Assembly (NCBI GenBank): GCA_018827685.1
Contig: JAHJXD010000026.1
Location: forward strand, 1 to 11,958
Direction of reading: 5' to 3'
DNA: 11,958 nt
Source of the DNA: Patescibacteria group bacterium
GTDB lineage: Bacteria > Patescibacteriota > Patescibacteriia > Patescibacteriales > GWC2-42-12
The translations under genes and the position numbers were made by a program. Of this stretch, positions 1 to 6,167 are shown piece by piece. Within the stretch, counting starts at the first letter, position 1; each line of letters opens with the position of its first letter. Under the pieces are notes generated by a model, which was not told where the DNA came from, did no database searches, and saw only the letters and a list, made by a program, of their open reading frames with translations.

Positions 1-200
1 ATAAAATCGGCGTAGGTTATTTAATCGATGAGCTTAAACTTAAGGGCAAAACCATAGGCGGAGCCAAGGTTAGTGAAAAGCATGCTAATTTCATAATTAA
101 TACAGGCCAAGCCAAGTCCGGAGACGTTGTTTGTCTTATAAATTTAATAAAAAGAAAAATTAAACATAAATATAAAATTAATTTTGGAAGAAGAAATTGA
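1..200 (+). CDS. murB: UDP-N-acetylenolpyruvoylglucosamine reductase (MurB), C-terminal fragment
   Basis: This is the 3' end of murB; the gene starts before the window. MurB reduces UDP-GlcNAc-enolpyruvate to UDP-MurNAc with NADPH and FAD in the cytoplasmic stage of peptidoglycan synthesis. The frame beginning at base 3 reads GYLIDELKLKGKTIGGAKVS followed by EKHANFIINTG, the classic MurB C-terminal block; the Glu of SEKHANF corresponds to the proton-relay glutamate of the family. As written the frame ends in FGRRN and TGA at 198-200. If one T of the run at 182-185 is removed, the reading becomes KINLEEEIEYF and stops at TAA 208-210, which is how MurB proteins normally finish. The in-frame end is therefore probably a frameshift, either a sequencing/assembly error or a real late mutation. 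The family assignment is secure; the exact end is not. Confidence 0.9.
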   Translation, partial: KIGVGYLIDELKLKGKTIGGAKVSEKHANFIINTGQAKSGDVVCLINLIKRKIKHKYKINFGRRN

Positions 201-244
201 ATATTTTTAAAATCATCTCATTGTTTATTGGTAAAAATAATAAA

Positions 245-255
245 GGGACAGTCCC
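245..255. repeat. GGGACAGTCCC palindrome, copy 1
   Basis: An 11-bp perfect inverted repeat (GGGAC-A-GTCCC), one of four identical copies in the window, all intergenic. This one lies between the end of murB and the terminator hairpin, with only two bases separating it from the terminator stem. As RNA it could fold into a 4-bp stem with a CAG loop. As DNA it has the symmetry of a binding site for a dimeric protein, or of the core of a REP-like element. Its function is unknown. Confidence 0.8.
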
Positions 256-257
256 AT

Positions 258-279
258 AAGGCTAATTTTAGCCTTTTTT
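258..279 (+). terminator. murB: Rho-independent terminator after murB
   Basis: The stem AAGGCTA pairs with TAGCCTT around a short T-rich loop and is followed by a run of Ts through 279. It lies about 50-60 bases after the murB stop and before the promoter of the next gene, so it closes the murB transcription unit. Confidence 0.8.
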
Positions 280-300
280 GTTGGTTATTTTTCGAAATTC

Positions 301-334
301 TTGACTTATTAAAATAAATATGTCAATGTATAAT
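301..334 (+). promoter_or_regulatory. Probable promoter of the sigma-4/HARE gene
   Basis: A perfect TATAAT box lies at 329-334, downstream of the murB terminator and 52 bases before the ATG at 387. A TTGACT sequence is at 301-306, but the 22-base gap is too long for a standard sigma-70 pair, so the -10 is much better supported than the -35. The predicted transcript starts near 341, just before the leader element at 344-368. Confidence 0.5.
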
Positions 335-343
335 TCAAGTATG

Positions 344-368
344 GCATTTGGCCGCAGCCACTTATTAT
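344..368 (+). repeat. Leader element GCATTTGGCCRCAG, copy A
   Basis: The sequence GCATTTGGCCGCAG, followed by CCAC and TTATTAT, recurs at 10675-10699 upstream of another + strand gene with 13 of the first 14 bases identical and a further TATTAT match after a 2-base gap. Within it TGGC-CGCA-GCCA can form a small hairpin. It begins 9 bases after the TATAAT box, so it should be the first transcribed sequence of the mRNA. Confidence 0.45.
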
Positions 369-386
369 GTTTTTAAAAAATGAAAA

Positions 387-1622
387 ATGACAAAAAATAA
401 CAATAAATCTATTTTAGATCAAATAATGGATAATTATCAAGCCGAGGAAGTTGCCAATCTTGATGCGGTTGAAATAATTACTAATTTATTTAACGAACTT
501 GACGAAAGAGGGCGCGATATTTTAATTAGACGTTTTGCTTTGCGCGAAGACAGAAAAGAAACCTTAGAAGAAATCGGTAAAATTCATGAATTAACCAGAG
601 AGCGCATCAGGCAGATTGAAGCAACCAGCATTAACAGATTGAAACAGCTTGAGAATTTAGATAGGCATTTAAGCGGTTTGAAAAATATTATAATCAATTT
701 GCTCGAAGAACATGGCGGGCTGATGGAAAAGGAATATTTGTTTAATAATTTAGTTAATTTTTCTATTAGTGGCGGTAAAAACGGTGAAAATGAAATGAAA
801 CATAAACGCCATTTTGATTTTTTAATTTCAAAATTATTGCATGATGAATTTGAAGCTATCGGAGATTCAGAGTATTTTAAGGAATCTTTTAAATTAAAAT
901 ACCAGTCATTGGAGCATTTAGAAGCTTTAGCTAAAGAGCTTCAGGAAAAAATACAAGAAATTAAAAAAATCTTCATGACCGAAGAATTAATTAATTTGTC
1001 AAAAGGGTTCGAGGTTTATAAAAATAATCAAGAAAAATTCAACCCGGCTGGCGATTTAGATATTTCCGGGATTTTAATCAATAATTTATTTAAAGAAAAA
1101 GCAGATGTGATTAACAGCAATAAAGTTATTTATTCGATTTTACAGGCGGCTAAAAAAATTGAGCAAAATAAATTCGGCTTTTGGGGCATAAACGATTGGC
1201 GCGAAATCAAGCCAAGAACAATTAATGATAAAATTTATTTGATTTTAAAAAATAGCGGCAAGCCCATGCATTTTTCCGAGATTGCCGATAGAATTAATAA
1301 AATAAGTTTTGATAAGAAAAAAGCTAACGCGGCAACGGTGCATAATGAATTAATTTTAGATGAAAAATATATTTTAGTCGGCCGCGGCCTTTATGGGTTT
1401 CAAGAATGGGGCTATCAAAAAGGCGCGGTGGCTGATGTAATTGAAAAAATTCTGGCTGAATCAGAGCAGTCTTTAAGTCGTGAAGAAATTATTAACAAAG
1501 TTTTAACACAAAGAATTGTTAAAAAAGCCACTATAACTTTAGCTCTGACGGATCGGAATAAGTTTGAAATTACCGCTGATGGTAAATATAAGATAAAAGT
1601 CGGCGCTAACTCTACAGAATAA
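387..1622 (+). CDS. Sigma-70 region 4 / HARE-HTH DNA-binding protein
   Basis: A 411-residue protein that combines transcription-factor modules and probably acts on RNA polymerase or promoters. Residues about 37-88 are a sigma-70 region 4 helix-turn-helix: LDERGRDILIRRFAL, then LEEIGKIHELTRERIRQIE, which matches the recognition helix that reads -35 elements. Residues about 276-345 form a HARE-type winged helix (LILKNSGKPMHFSEIADRI ... VGRGLYGFQEWGY), the fold shared with the delta subunit of RNA polymerase. Residues 346-405 look like a further winged-helix repeat. The middle, 100-270, is charged and helical. There is no region 2 or 3, so it should not melt a -10 element alone and is not a complete sigma factor. 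ATG 387 has no Shine-Dalgarno sequence; the ATG at 380 is out of frame. It stands alone between a terminator and a convergent operon. The domains are clear; the biological role is inferred. Confidence 0.85.
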   Translation: MTKNNNKSILDQIMDNYQAEEVANLDAVEIITNLFNELDERGRDILIRRFALREDRKETLEEIGKIHELTRERIRQIEATSINRLKQLENLDRHLSGLKNIIINLLEEHGGLMEKEYLFNNLVNFSISGGKNGENEMKHKRHFDFLISKLLHDEFEAIGDSEYFKESFKLKYQSLEHLEALAKELQEKIQEIKKIFMTEELINLSKGFEVYKNNQEKFNPAGDLDISGILINNLFKEKADVINSNKVIYSILQAAKKIEQNKFGFWGINDWREIKPRTINDKIYLILKNSGKPMHFSEIADRINKISFDKKKANAATVHNELILDEKYILVGRGLYGFQEWGYQKGAVADVIEKILAESEQSLSREEIINKVLTQRIVKKATITLALTDRNKFEITADGKYKIKVGANSTE

Positions 1623-1627
1623 ATTAC

Positions 1628-1765
1628 ATAGTTATTGTGTAAAAATATTATTTTTCAGCGTAGATCAGCGTAATTATCAGCGTTTGATCAGCGGAAACTT
1701 GGCTTAAAGTATGAATTTTATAAATCACCAAAATTGTGGACAAATAATTTTTACACAGAAACTAT
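1628..1765. repeat. Inverted-repeat element at the convergent junction (MITE-like)
   Basis: Bases 1628-1646 (ATAGTT, two variable bases, TGTGTAAAAAT) are matched in reverse complement by 1747-1765 at 17 of 19 positions. The similarity continues inward with a 2-base gap through a TATTT block. The arms enclose about 100 bases that include the phased TCAGCG motifs. The right arm supplies the last bases of rfbD, including its TAG stop. The layout resembles a miniature inverted-repeat element; a widely spaced hairpin marking both transcript ends is the alternative. No target-site duplication is convincing. Confidence 0.5.
1655..1693. repeat. Four TCAGCG motifs phased at about one helical turn
   Basis: TCAGCG starts at 1655, 1665, 1677 and 1688, giving intervals of 10, 12 and 11 bases. 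Each is followed by a T or G and separated by AT-rich linkers. No open reading frame of note runs through it. The spacing would place all copies on one face of the DNA helix. Confidence 0.7.
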
Positions 1766-2634
1766 ATAAAATTTAATTTAAGATATTCTTTTAAAGCTTC
1801 CCGATAACCTCTGAGCGGCGCCAGCTTAGTGTTTAAAAGCACGGAATACTTCGGCCTTTTAGCAGGACGAGCTAATTTATCGCTGGCTATCGGCTTAACT
1901 TCAATCTCAACGCCTGCAAGATTAAATAATTCTAACGCAGCTTCATACCAAGTGCAGGATCCACTATTAGTAAGATGATAAATGCCATAACCATCATGGT
2001 TGTGGTCAACTAATTCGCGAGTAGCCTTAGCCAAATCAGGCGTATAAGTAAAACAACCAATTTCTTCATCAACTATTTCCATGCTGGGTTTAGTTCGGCC
2101 CTGTTCCAATATTATGTCAAAAAAACTCGGTTTGGCCATTTCATTTTCCGCTTTTGCACCGAATAATTTTGAAGTCCTGATTAAATACCACTTAAGTCCG
2201 GAGCCGCTTAATTCCAAAATTTTTTTTTCACCATGGAATTTAGTTTTGCCATAACGATTGATCGGTTTTGGCTCGTCGGTTTCTTTATAACCGCCTTTTT
2301 TAGCCCCGTCAAAAACATAATCAGTAGAATAATGGATTAAAATCGCGTCAACTTTTAAACAAGCTTGAGCTAAAAATTTCGGACCGTCAATATTAACTTT
2401 TTTTGCCAGCTCATACTCCTGGTCATCAGCTTCGCATTTATCCACCGCATTATATGCCGCAGCGTTAATTACCAGCTCGGGTCTAATGTCGCTTATTTTT
2501 TTTAATATCAACTCTTGATCACTAATGTCAATTTCTCCTCTGTCCCAAGCAATAATTTCATTATTGACGGCAAATACTTTTTGCAGTTGCTGCCCCAAAT
2601 TTCCTTTAGCGCCTAAAATTAATATTTTTGCCAT
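1762..2634 (-). CDS. rfbD: dTDP-4-dehydrorhamnose reductase (RmlD)
   Basis: Catalyses the last step of dTDP-L-rhamnose synthesis, the NAD(P)H-dependent reduction of dTDP-4-dehydro-L-rhamnose, in the cytoplasm. It is an extended short-chain dehydrogenase of 290 residues, normal for RmlD. Visible motifs are the Rossmann glycine pattern GAKGNLG (8-14), INAAAY at 56-61, STDYVFDG at 103-110, and the catalytic Tyr128-xxx-Lys132 in RYGKTK. A C-terminal substrate-domain segment contains GIYHLTNSGSCTWYEAA. It is the last gene of the minus-strand block, 29 bases after rfbB, and its stop codon lies inside the right arm of the inverted repeat at 1747-1765. The start ATG has an AT-rich leader without a Shine-Dalgarno sequence. 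The assignment is strong. Confidence 0.93.
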   Translation of the reverse strand: MAKILILGAKGNLGQQLQKVFAVNNEIIAWDRGEIDISDQELILKKISDIRPELVINAAAYNAVDKCEADDQEYELAKKVNIDGPKFLAQACLKVDAILIHYSTDYVFDGAKKGGYKETDEPKPINRYGKTKFHGEKKILELSGSGLKWYLIRTSKLFGAKAENEMAKPSFFDIILEQGRTKPSMEIVDEEIGCFTYTPDLAKATRELVDHNHDGYGIYHLTNSGSCTWYEAALELFNLAGVEIEVKPIASDKLARPAKRPKYSVLLNTKLAPLRGYREALKEYLKLNFI

Positions 2635-2647
2635 ATTTTATTTTTAT

Positions 2648-2662
2648 AATATTTCAAATATT
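2648..2662. repeat. AT-only palindrome between rfbB and rfbD
   Basis: AATATTT-C-AAATATT is a perfect 7-bp inverted repeat with one central base, filling half of the 29-base gap between the rfbB stop and the rfbD start. There is no U-run after it on the minus strand, so it is not a normal terminator. It may be a weak mRNA hairpin or chance in AT-rich DNA. Confidence 0.35.
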
Positions 2663-2663
2663 C

Positions 2664-3629
2664 TCAGCTTTTAATTTTTTTCCACCATTCTTGATTATTT
2701 TTATACCATTTTAGGGTGTTTTTTAAGCCTGTGTCAAAATTCACAGCCGGCTCCCAACCCAATTCACTTTTAGCCTTAGAATAATCCATAGCATAACGCA
2801 GATCATGTCCCAACCGATCAGTTGCATATTCAATCATATCTTCACTTTGATCCATCAATTTTAAAATTTTTTTGGTCAATTCCAAATTGGTCAATTCACT
2901 ATTTCCGCCCAAACAATAAGTTTCGCCAATCTTGCCCTTTTGAATTATTAAATCCACTCCTCTATTATGATCATCAACATAAATCCAGTCGCGGATATCT
3001 TTGCCCTGACCATAAACCGGCACTTTTTTATTTTCCAACAAGTTTGTTATAAATAATGGTATTATTTTTTCCGGAAATTGGTATGGCCCATAATTGTTTG
3101 AGCAATTGGAAATCGTAATCGGCAAATTATGAGTATGATAATAAGCGCGCGCCAAATGGTCTGAAGCGGCTTTAGAGGCGCTATAAGGGCTTCTTGGATC
3201 ATAAGCGGTGGTTTCATTAAAGGCTGGATCGTTTAGCCCGAGCGAGCCAAAAACTTCATCAGTTGAAATATGATGAAATCTTATTTTGCCGTTATTTTTA
3301 GCAGCGTCCAATAAAATTCTAGTACCTTCAACATTAGTTCTAATAAAATCGCTGCTATCTATGATCGAACGGTCAACATGAGACTCGGCCGCAAAATGAA
3401 CAATTAAATTAATGTCCTGCACTAACTCATTTATTAATGCAACATCGCAAATATCGCCTTTGACAAATTTATAATTTTTATTATTTTCCACCTGACGCAA
3501 ATTTTCCAGATTGCCGGCGTAAGTTAAAACATCCAAATTGACAATACTGTCGGTCGGATATTTATTTAACCAATAGCTTATAAAATTAGAGCCGATAAAA
3601 CCGGCGCCTCCTGTGACTAATATTTTCAT
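2664..3629 (-). CDS. rfbB: dTDP-glucose 4,6-dehydratase (RmlB)
   Basis: Converts dTDP-glucose to dTDP-4-keto-6-deoxyglucose using bound NAD+, the second step towards dTDP-L-rhamnose. Its 321 residues fit the family (about 320-360). It begins with the Rossmann signature VTGGAGFIGSNF (GGAGFIG at 7-13). The dinucleotide and substrate motifs follow: FAAESHVDRS at 79-88, the catalytic Thr-Asp-Glu at 123-125 (ISTDEVFG), Tyr149-xxx-Lys153 in PYSASKA, NNYGPYQFPEK at 178-188, and RDWIYVDDH at 213-221. The TDE triad separates it from UDP-glucose epimerases. It is separated from the HIT gene upstream by 19 bases that contain a GGGACAGTCCC palindrome. It is followed by rfbD, so the two enzymes should be made together. 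No rfbA is present in the window. Confidence 0.95.
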   Translation of the reverse strand: MKILVTGGAGFIGSNFISYWLNKYPTDSIVNLDVLTYAGNLENLRQVENNKNYKFVKGDICDVALINELVQDINLIVHFAAESHVDRSIIDSSDFIRTNVEGTRILLDAAKNNGKIRFHHISTDEVFGSLGLNDPAFNETTAYDPRSPYSASKAASDHLARAYYHTHNLPITISNCSNNYGPYQFPEKIIPLFITNLLENKKVPVYGQGKDIRDWIYVDDHNRGVDLIIQKGKIGETYCLGGNSELTNLELTKKILKLMDQSEDMIEYATDRLGHDLRYAMDYSKAKSELGWEPAVNFDTGLKNTLKWYKNNQEWWKKIKS

Positions 3630-3636
3630 ATATTTA

Positions 3637-3647
3637 GGGACAGTCCC
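3637..3647. repeat. GGGACAGTCCC palindrome, copy 2
   Basis: The same 11-bp palindrome, sitting one base after the HIT stop codon (TAA, minus strand) and 7 bases before the rfbB ATG. It takes up most of the intergenic gap inside what otherwise looks like a continuous operon. This position would put it in the ribosome-binding region of rfbB. Confidence 0.8.
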
Positions 3648-3648
3648 T

Positions 3649-4050
3649 TTATTTGATTTTAATTTTATTTAAAACTTCTTCGGCTTGGTTTTTTTTATAT
3701 TTTTTTTGCGGCCATAAACTCAAGCAGTCATTTTCCAATCTCGGTATTACATGAAAATGCAAATGCGGCACAATTTGCCCGGCAGACGGGTCATTATTAA
3801 CTTGCGCGTTGTAACCAGGCGCGGCTAAATTATTTTTTAAGCCAGCCCCGACTTTTTTTACGATTTTAATAACTTGGCATAAAGTCTGCTCGTCCGCTTC
3901 TTCAATATTAGAAAAATGTTTTTTTGGCACAACCAAAGTATGGCCGGGATTTACAGGATTTATATCCAAAAAAGCCAAAGTATTTTCATCTTCATAAACT
4001 TTATAACTTGGAATTTCACCATTTATAATTTTACAAAAAATACATGGCAT
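3649..4050 (-). CDS. HIT family nucleotide hydrolase
   Basis: A histidine-triad protein of 133 residues from this start. HIT proteins of the Hint/HinT branch hydrolyse nucleoside phosphoramidates and related adenylated substrates; the precise substrate here is unknown. The active-site triad is HLHFHVIP (His96, His98, His100). The N-terminus CIFCKIINGEIPS with Cys3 and Cys6 is the usual start of zinc-binding HIT proteins, and LDINPVNPGHTLVVPKKH is the conserved core. I prefer the ATG at 4050 because homologues begin just before CIFC; the in-frame ATG at 4074 would add eight residues (MNDKLINF) that do not resemble the family. Neither start has a Shine-Dalgarno sequence. The gene lies inside the rhamnose cluster, between the epimerase-like cupin and rfbB, but nothing ties it to sugar metabolism other than position. 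Confidence 0.9.
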   Translation of the reverse strand: MPCIFCKIINGEIPSYKVYEDENTLAFLDINPVNPGHTLVVPKKHFSNIEEADEQTLCQVIKIVKKVGAGLKNNLAAPGYNAQVNNDPSAGQIVPHLHFHVIPRLENDCLSLWPQKKYKKNQAEEVLNKIKIK

Positions 4051-4081
4051 AAAATTAATTAATTTGTCATTCATTTAAAAT

Positions 4082-4534
4082 TTATTCTATTTTGTATTTT
4101 CCATTCTCCTGATTCTCCCATCTAATCTCATCCACTTCTTCTTTTTTCCCCTCGCCTTTATACAATTTATCCGGCATATTAATGCACAAACCATCTTTAT
4201 CGCCAACGCATTTATATCCATGTACCACGCCTGGTGGCACAATTACTAAAATCGGATTATTTTCTCCTGCTTGAATTTCCATATGTTCGCCATCAGTTCG
4301 GCTATTTTTCCGTCTATCCCATAAGTGCAGTTCAAAATTTCCAGGGCCGATAAAAACAAAACCATCTGCTTGGAATTTATGTTCATGCGGTCCGCGCGCT
4401 ACGCCAGGCTTAGTTATGCTAGCATAAGCCATCACTGGTTGATATTTCATCTCATCTTGACGATAAAATTCAGCTAACCAGCCACGGCCGTCTTCATGTT
4501 TAGCGATTTTTTTAATTATAACGCCTGTTATCAT
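4082..4534 (-). CDS. rfbC: RmlC-like cupin, probable dTDP-4-dehydrorhamnose 3,5-epimerase
   Basis: A single-domain cupin of 150 residues with the layout of RmlC, which epimerises dTDP-4-keto-6-deoxyglucose at C3 and C5. Supporting motifs are HEDGRGWLAEFYR near the N-terminus, GVARGPHEH at 44-52 (the position of the family's GxxRGxHxQ active-site block), HLWDRR at 70-75, and VPPGVVHGY at 99-107. Position upstream of rfbB and rfbD completes three of the four rhamnose steps. Oddities are its length, about 30 residues shorter than classical RmlC, and HEH in place of the usual HxQ. Some short cupins of this kind may be ketoisomerases or non-enzymatic relatives, so the exact reaction is inferred from context. 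A TATAAT box at 4542-4547 lies only 7 bases before the ATG. Confidence 0.78.
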   Translation of the reverse strand: MITGVIIKKIAKHEDGRGWLAEFYRQDEMKYQPVMAYASITKPGVARGPHEHKFQADGFVFIGPGNFELHLWDRRKNSRTDGEHMEIQAGENNPILVIVPPGVVHGYKCVGDKDGLCINMPDKLYKGEGKKEEVDEIRWENQENGKYKIE

Positions 4535-4541
4535 ATTATTA

Positions 4542-4547
4542 ATTATA
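4542..4547 (-). promoter_or_regulatory. rfbC: TATAAT box placed for a leaderless rfbC transcript
   Basis: On the minus strand TATAAT ends 7 bases before the rfbC ATG (4534), which is the distance from a -10 box to a transcription start. No good -35 is seen at the 17-base position. If used, the mRNA would begin at or next to the start codon, allowing the rhamnose genes to be expressed separately from the glycosyltransferase upstream. Confidence 0.35.
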
Positions 4548-4570
4548 ATAGCATATTTTAAAAATTTATT

Positions 4571-4586
4571 TGAAAATTGAAAATTG
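4571..4586. repeat. Short tandem repeat of an ATTGAAA unit
   Basis: Two overlapping units of period 8 (TGAAAATT GAAAATTG) occur in the 71-base gap between the glycosyltransferase stop and rfbC. The gap is otherwise AT-rich with no hairpin strong enough to be a terminator. Confidence 0.35.
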
Positions 4587-4605
4587 ATTATTGGGATTTA
4601 CAATT

Positions 4606-6156
4606 TTAGTCCTTTCTGGCTTTTGGTGTTACCCAAAAACCCATATATTTACCAAACATAAGGCGAGTTTGCGCGTCTAAGGCAGGAATGGCGCCAAACA
4701 ATATAATACTAATTGGTAAAATCATCCACTGTAATATCATGATCAAGCTCTTGCCTAAGCCATATTTTTTTGGCCGCTTAGGTAAAAGCATAGAAGAAAT
4801 AATGGCGGAAAAAATCATACCGATCATGGCTATGGTCATTAAAGTTCGTGAGACTACTGGCAAGTTGCTGGATAAAACAGTTACATTAAAACGATCGCCG
4901 CCCAAAATCATGGGCATCCAGCCGATGACGCCAATAATTAAAGCATTAGTCGCCCAAGAGTTAAAACCATGAAACTGAATTAAAATTTTATTAATCATCT
5001 TGCCTATGGGCAGAATTTTTCTTTCTTTAATAGTATTAAACATTAAATAGGATAAATTTTCTACTCCCCAGCCCCAGCGCCTTTGCTGTTTGTATAAATT
5101 TTTCATAGTGTTGACTACGGTTTCATCCATACAAACATCCATGGAAACCGGAAAATATAAAGGTTCGACGCGATAATTACCTTTGTAATGCAAATAACAA
5201 TGCCAAAAGACACGCGAGTCTTCGCTTACCATATTGGTTGACCAAAAATCAATCTCCACTAAAGCCCGCCAAGTCATAGAATGCGAAGAATAAGTCGCCA
5301 GTTTTTCCTGCCTGATCTGTTGCATCATCTGCCAAAAAGTATTGGACGTGGCAGCCACTCTGGAAAAAAAAGGCGCTTGCCAAATATTGTTGTGATAAAC
5401 CGGGATAGGCTGATAGCTAGCCAAATAAGGATCAGACACGGTTAAAAATTTATGAGTTAAACAGAAAAAATAGCCTGGCATAACAACCGTGTCCATGTCA
5501 AAAACACTGATCAAAATTTTATCATAGTCATAATTAAATTTATCAATAATTTCCTGCTTGACAACTCTGGCTGCCCAGGACTGATTAGCGCCTTTGCCTT
5601 TGATTTCTCCGGCGATATTATTCGGGTGAACGGTTATTAAAAAATGCTTAAATTTATCAGCGAATTCACGCTCAATTATTTGCGCTCTTTGTTTAGCTTT
5701 TTCGCCGGCCCTTTCCTCAATAGCCAAAACCATAATCATCTTATCGGTCGGATAACCATCATCAATTAAAGCCTGAAAACTCGGTCTGATAATTTCCATG
5801 CTTTCATTATAAGTCGGGAAAATCACTAAATGAATCATGTCTTGCCATTTTAAATTATTAACTAAATCAGCCGGCAATTCTTCACATTTTTTGCGCCAAT
5901 CAATTTTTATATTTTTTTTCATGCTTAGATAGGCGGCAAAAAGATGTATGCCCAAATAAATTACAAATAGCAGCCAATAAATATCAAAAGCAATAATAAA
6001 ATAAGCCACCCAAACCGGCTTTATGGCGGAAAAAATAAACAAAATAATCAAAGTGGCCCAAGACAAAAATCCGGGTAAAATTTCCAAAAAGCGATAAAGC
6101 TTTCTGTCTTTAATATCAACCAAATCAGTGGCTTTACTTATTTTTAGATATCGCAT
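4606..6156 (-). CDS. Processive family 2 glycosyltransferase, membrane-bound
   Basis: A 516-residue inner-membrane glycosyltransferase of the cellulose/hyaluronan synthase type (GT2), likely polymerising or extending a surface polysaccharide from nucleotide sugars at the cytoplasmic face. Two membrane helices (about 27-45 and 49-77) precede the GT-A domain, which opens with HLVIFPTYNES. Catalytic marks are the DxD-like Asp220-Met-Asp222, Glu312-Asp313 in VSEDSRVFW, and the QxxRW motif Gln357/Arg360/Trp361, characteristic of processive enzymes. Three C-terminal helices (about 395-420, 436-458, 468-492) follow. The frame stays open upstream to an ATG at 6297, but that extension would overlap the DUF1361 gene by 130 bases and has no family resemblance. 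ATG 6156, 11 bases after the DUF1361 stop, is therefore chosen. The sugar and product are unknown; the rhamnose genes downstream hint at a rhamnose-containing glycan. Confidence 0.88.
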   Translation of the reverse strand: MRYLKISKATDLVDIKDRKLYRFLEILPGFLSWATLIILFIFSAIKPVWVAYFIIAFDIYWLLFVIYLGIHLFAAYLSMKKNIKIDWRKKCEELPADLVNNLKWQDMIHLVIFPTYNESMEIIRPSFQALIDDGYPTDKMIMVLAIEERAGEKAKQRAQIIEREFADKFKHFLITVHPNNIAGEIKGKGANQSWAARVVKQEIIDKFNYDYDKILISVFDMDTVVMPGYFFCLTHKFLTVSDPYLASYQPIPVYHNNIWQAPFFSRVAATSNTFWQMMQQIRQEKLATYSSHSMTWRALVEIDFWSTNMVSEDSRVFWHCYLHYKGNYRVEPLYFPVSMDVCMDETVVNTMKNLYKQQRRWGWGVENLSYLMFNTIKERKILPIGKMINKILIQFHGFNSWATNALIIGVIGWMPMILGGDRFNVTVLSSNLPVVSRTLMTIAMIGMIFSAIISSMLLPKRPKKYGLGKSLIMILQWMILPISIILFGAIPALDAQTRLMFGKYMGFWVTPKARKD

Positions 6157-6167
6157 TAAATAAGTTT

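Noticed and set aside
198..200. TGA read as glycine (alternative code of some Patescibacteria)
   Set aside because: TGA cleanly ends rfbB and the ATPase gene, and read-through in murB gives no MurB-like sequence, whereas a one-base shift does.
1655..1693. CRISPR array
   Set aside because: Repeat units are 6 bases with 4-6 base linkers, far shorter than CRISPR repeats and spacers, and no cas genes are present.
2822..3052. + strand open frame inside rfbB
   Set aside because: It lies antisense to a well-supported enzyme and has no recognisable protein features.
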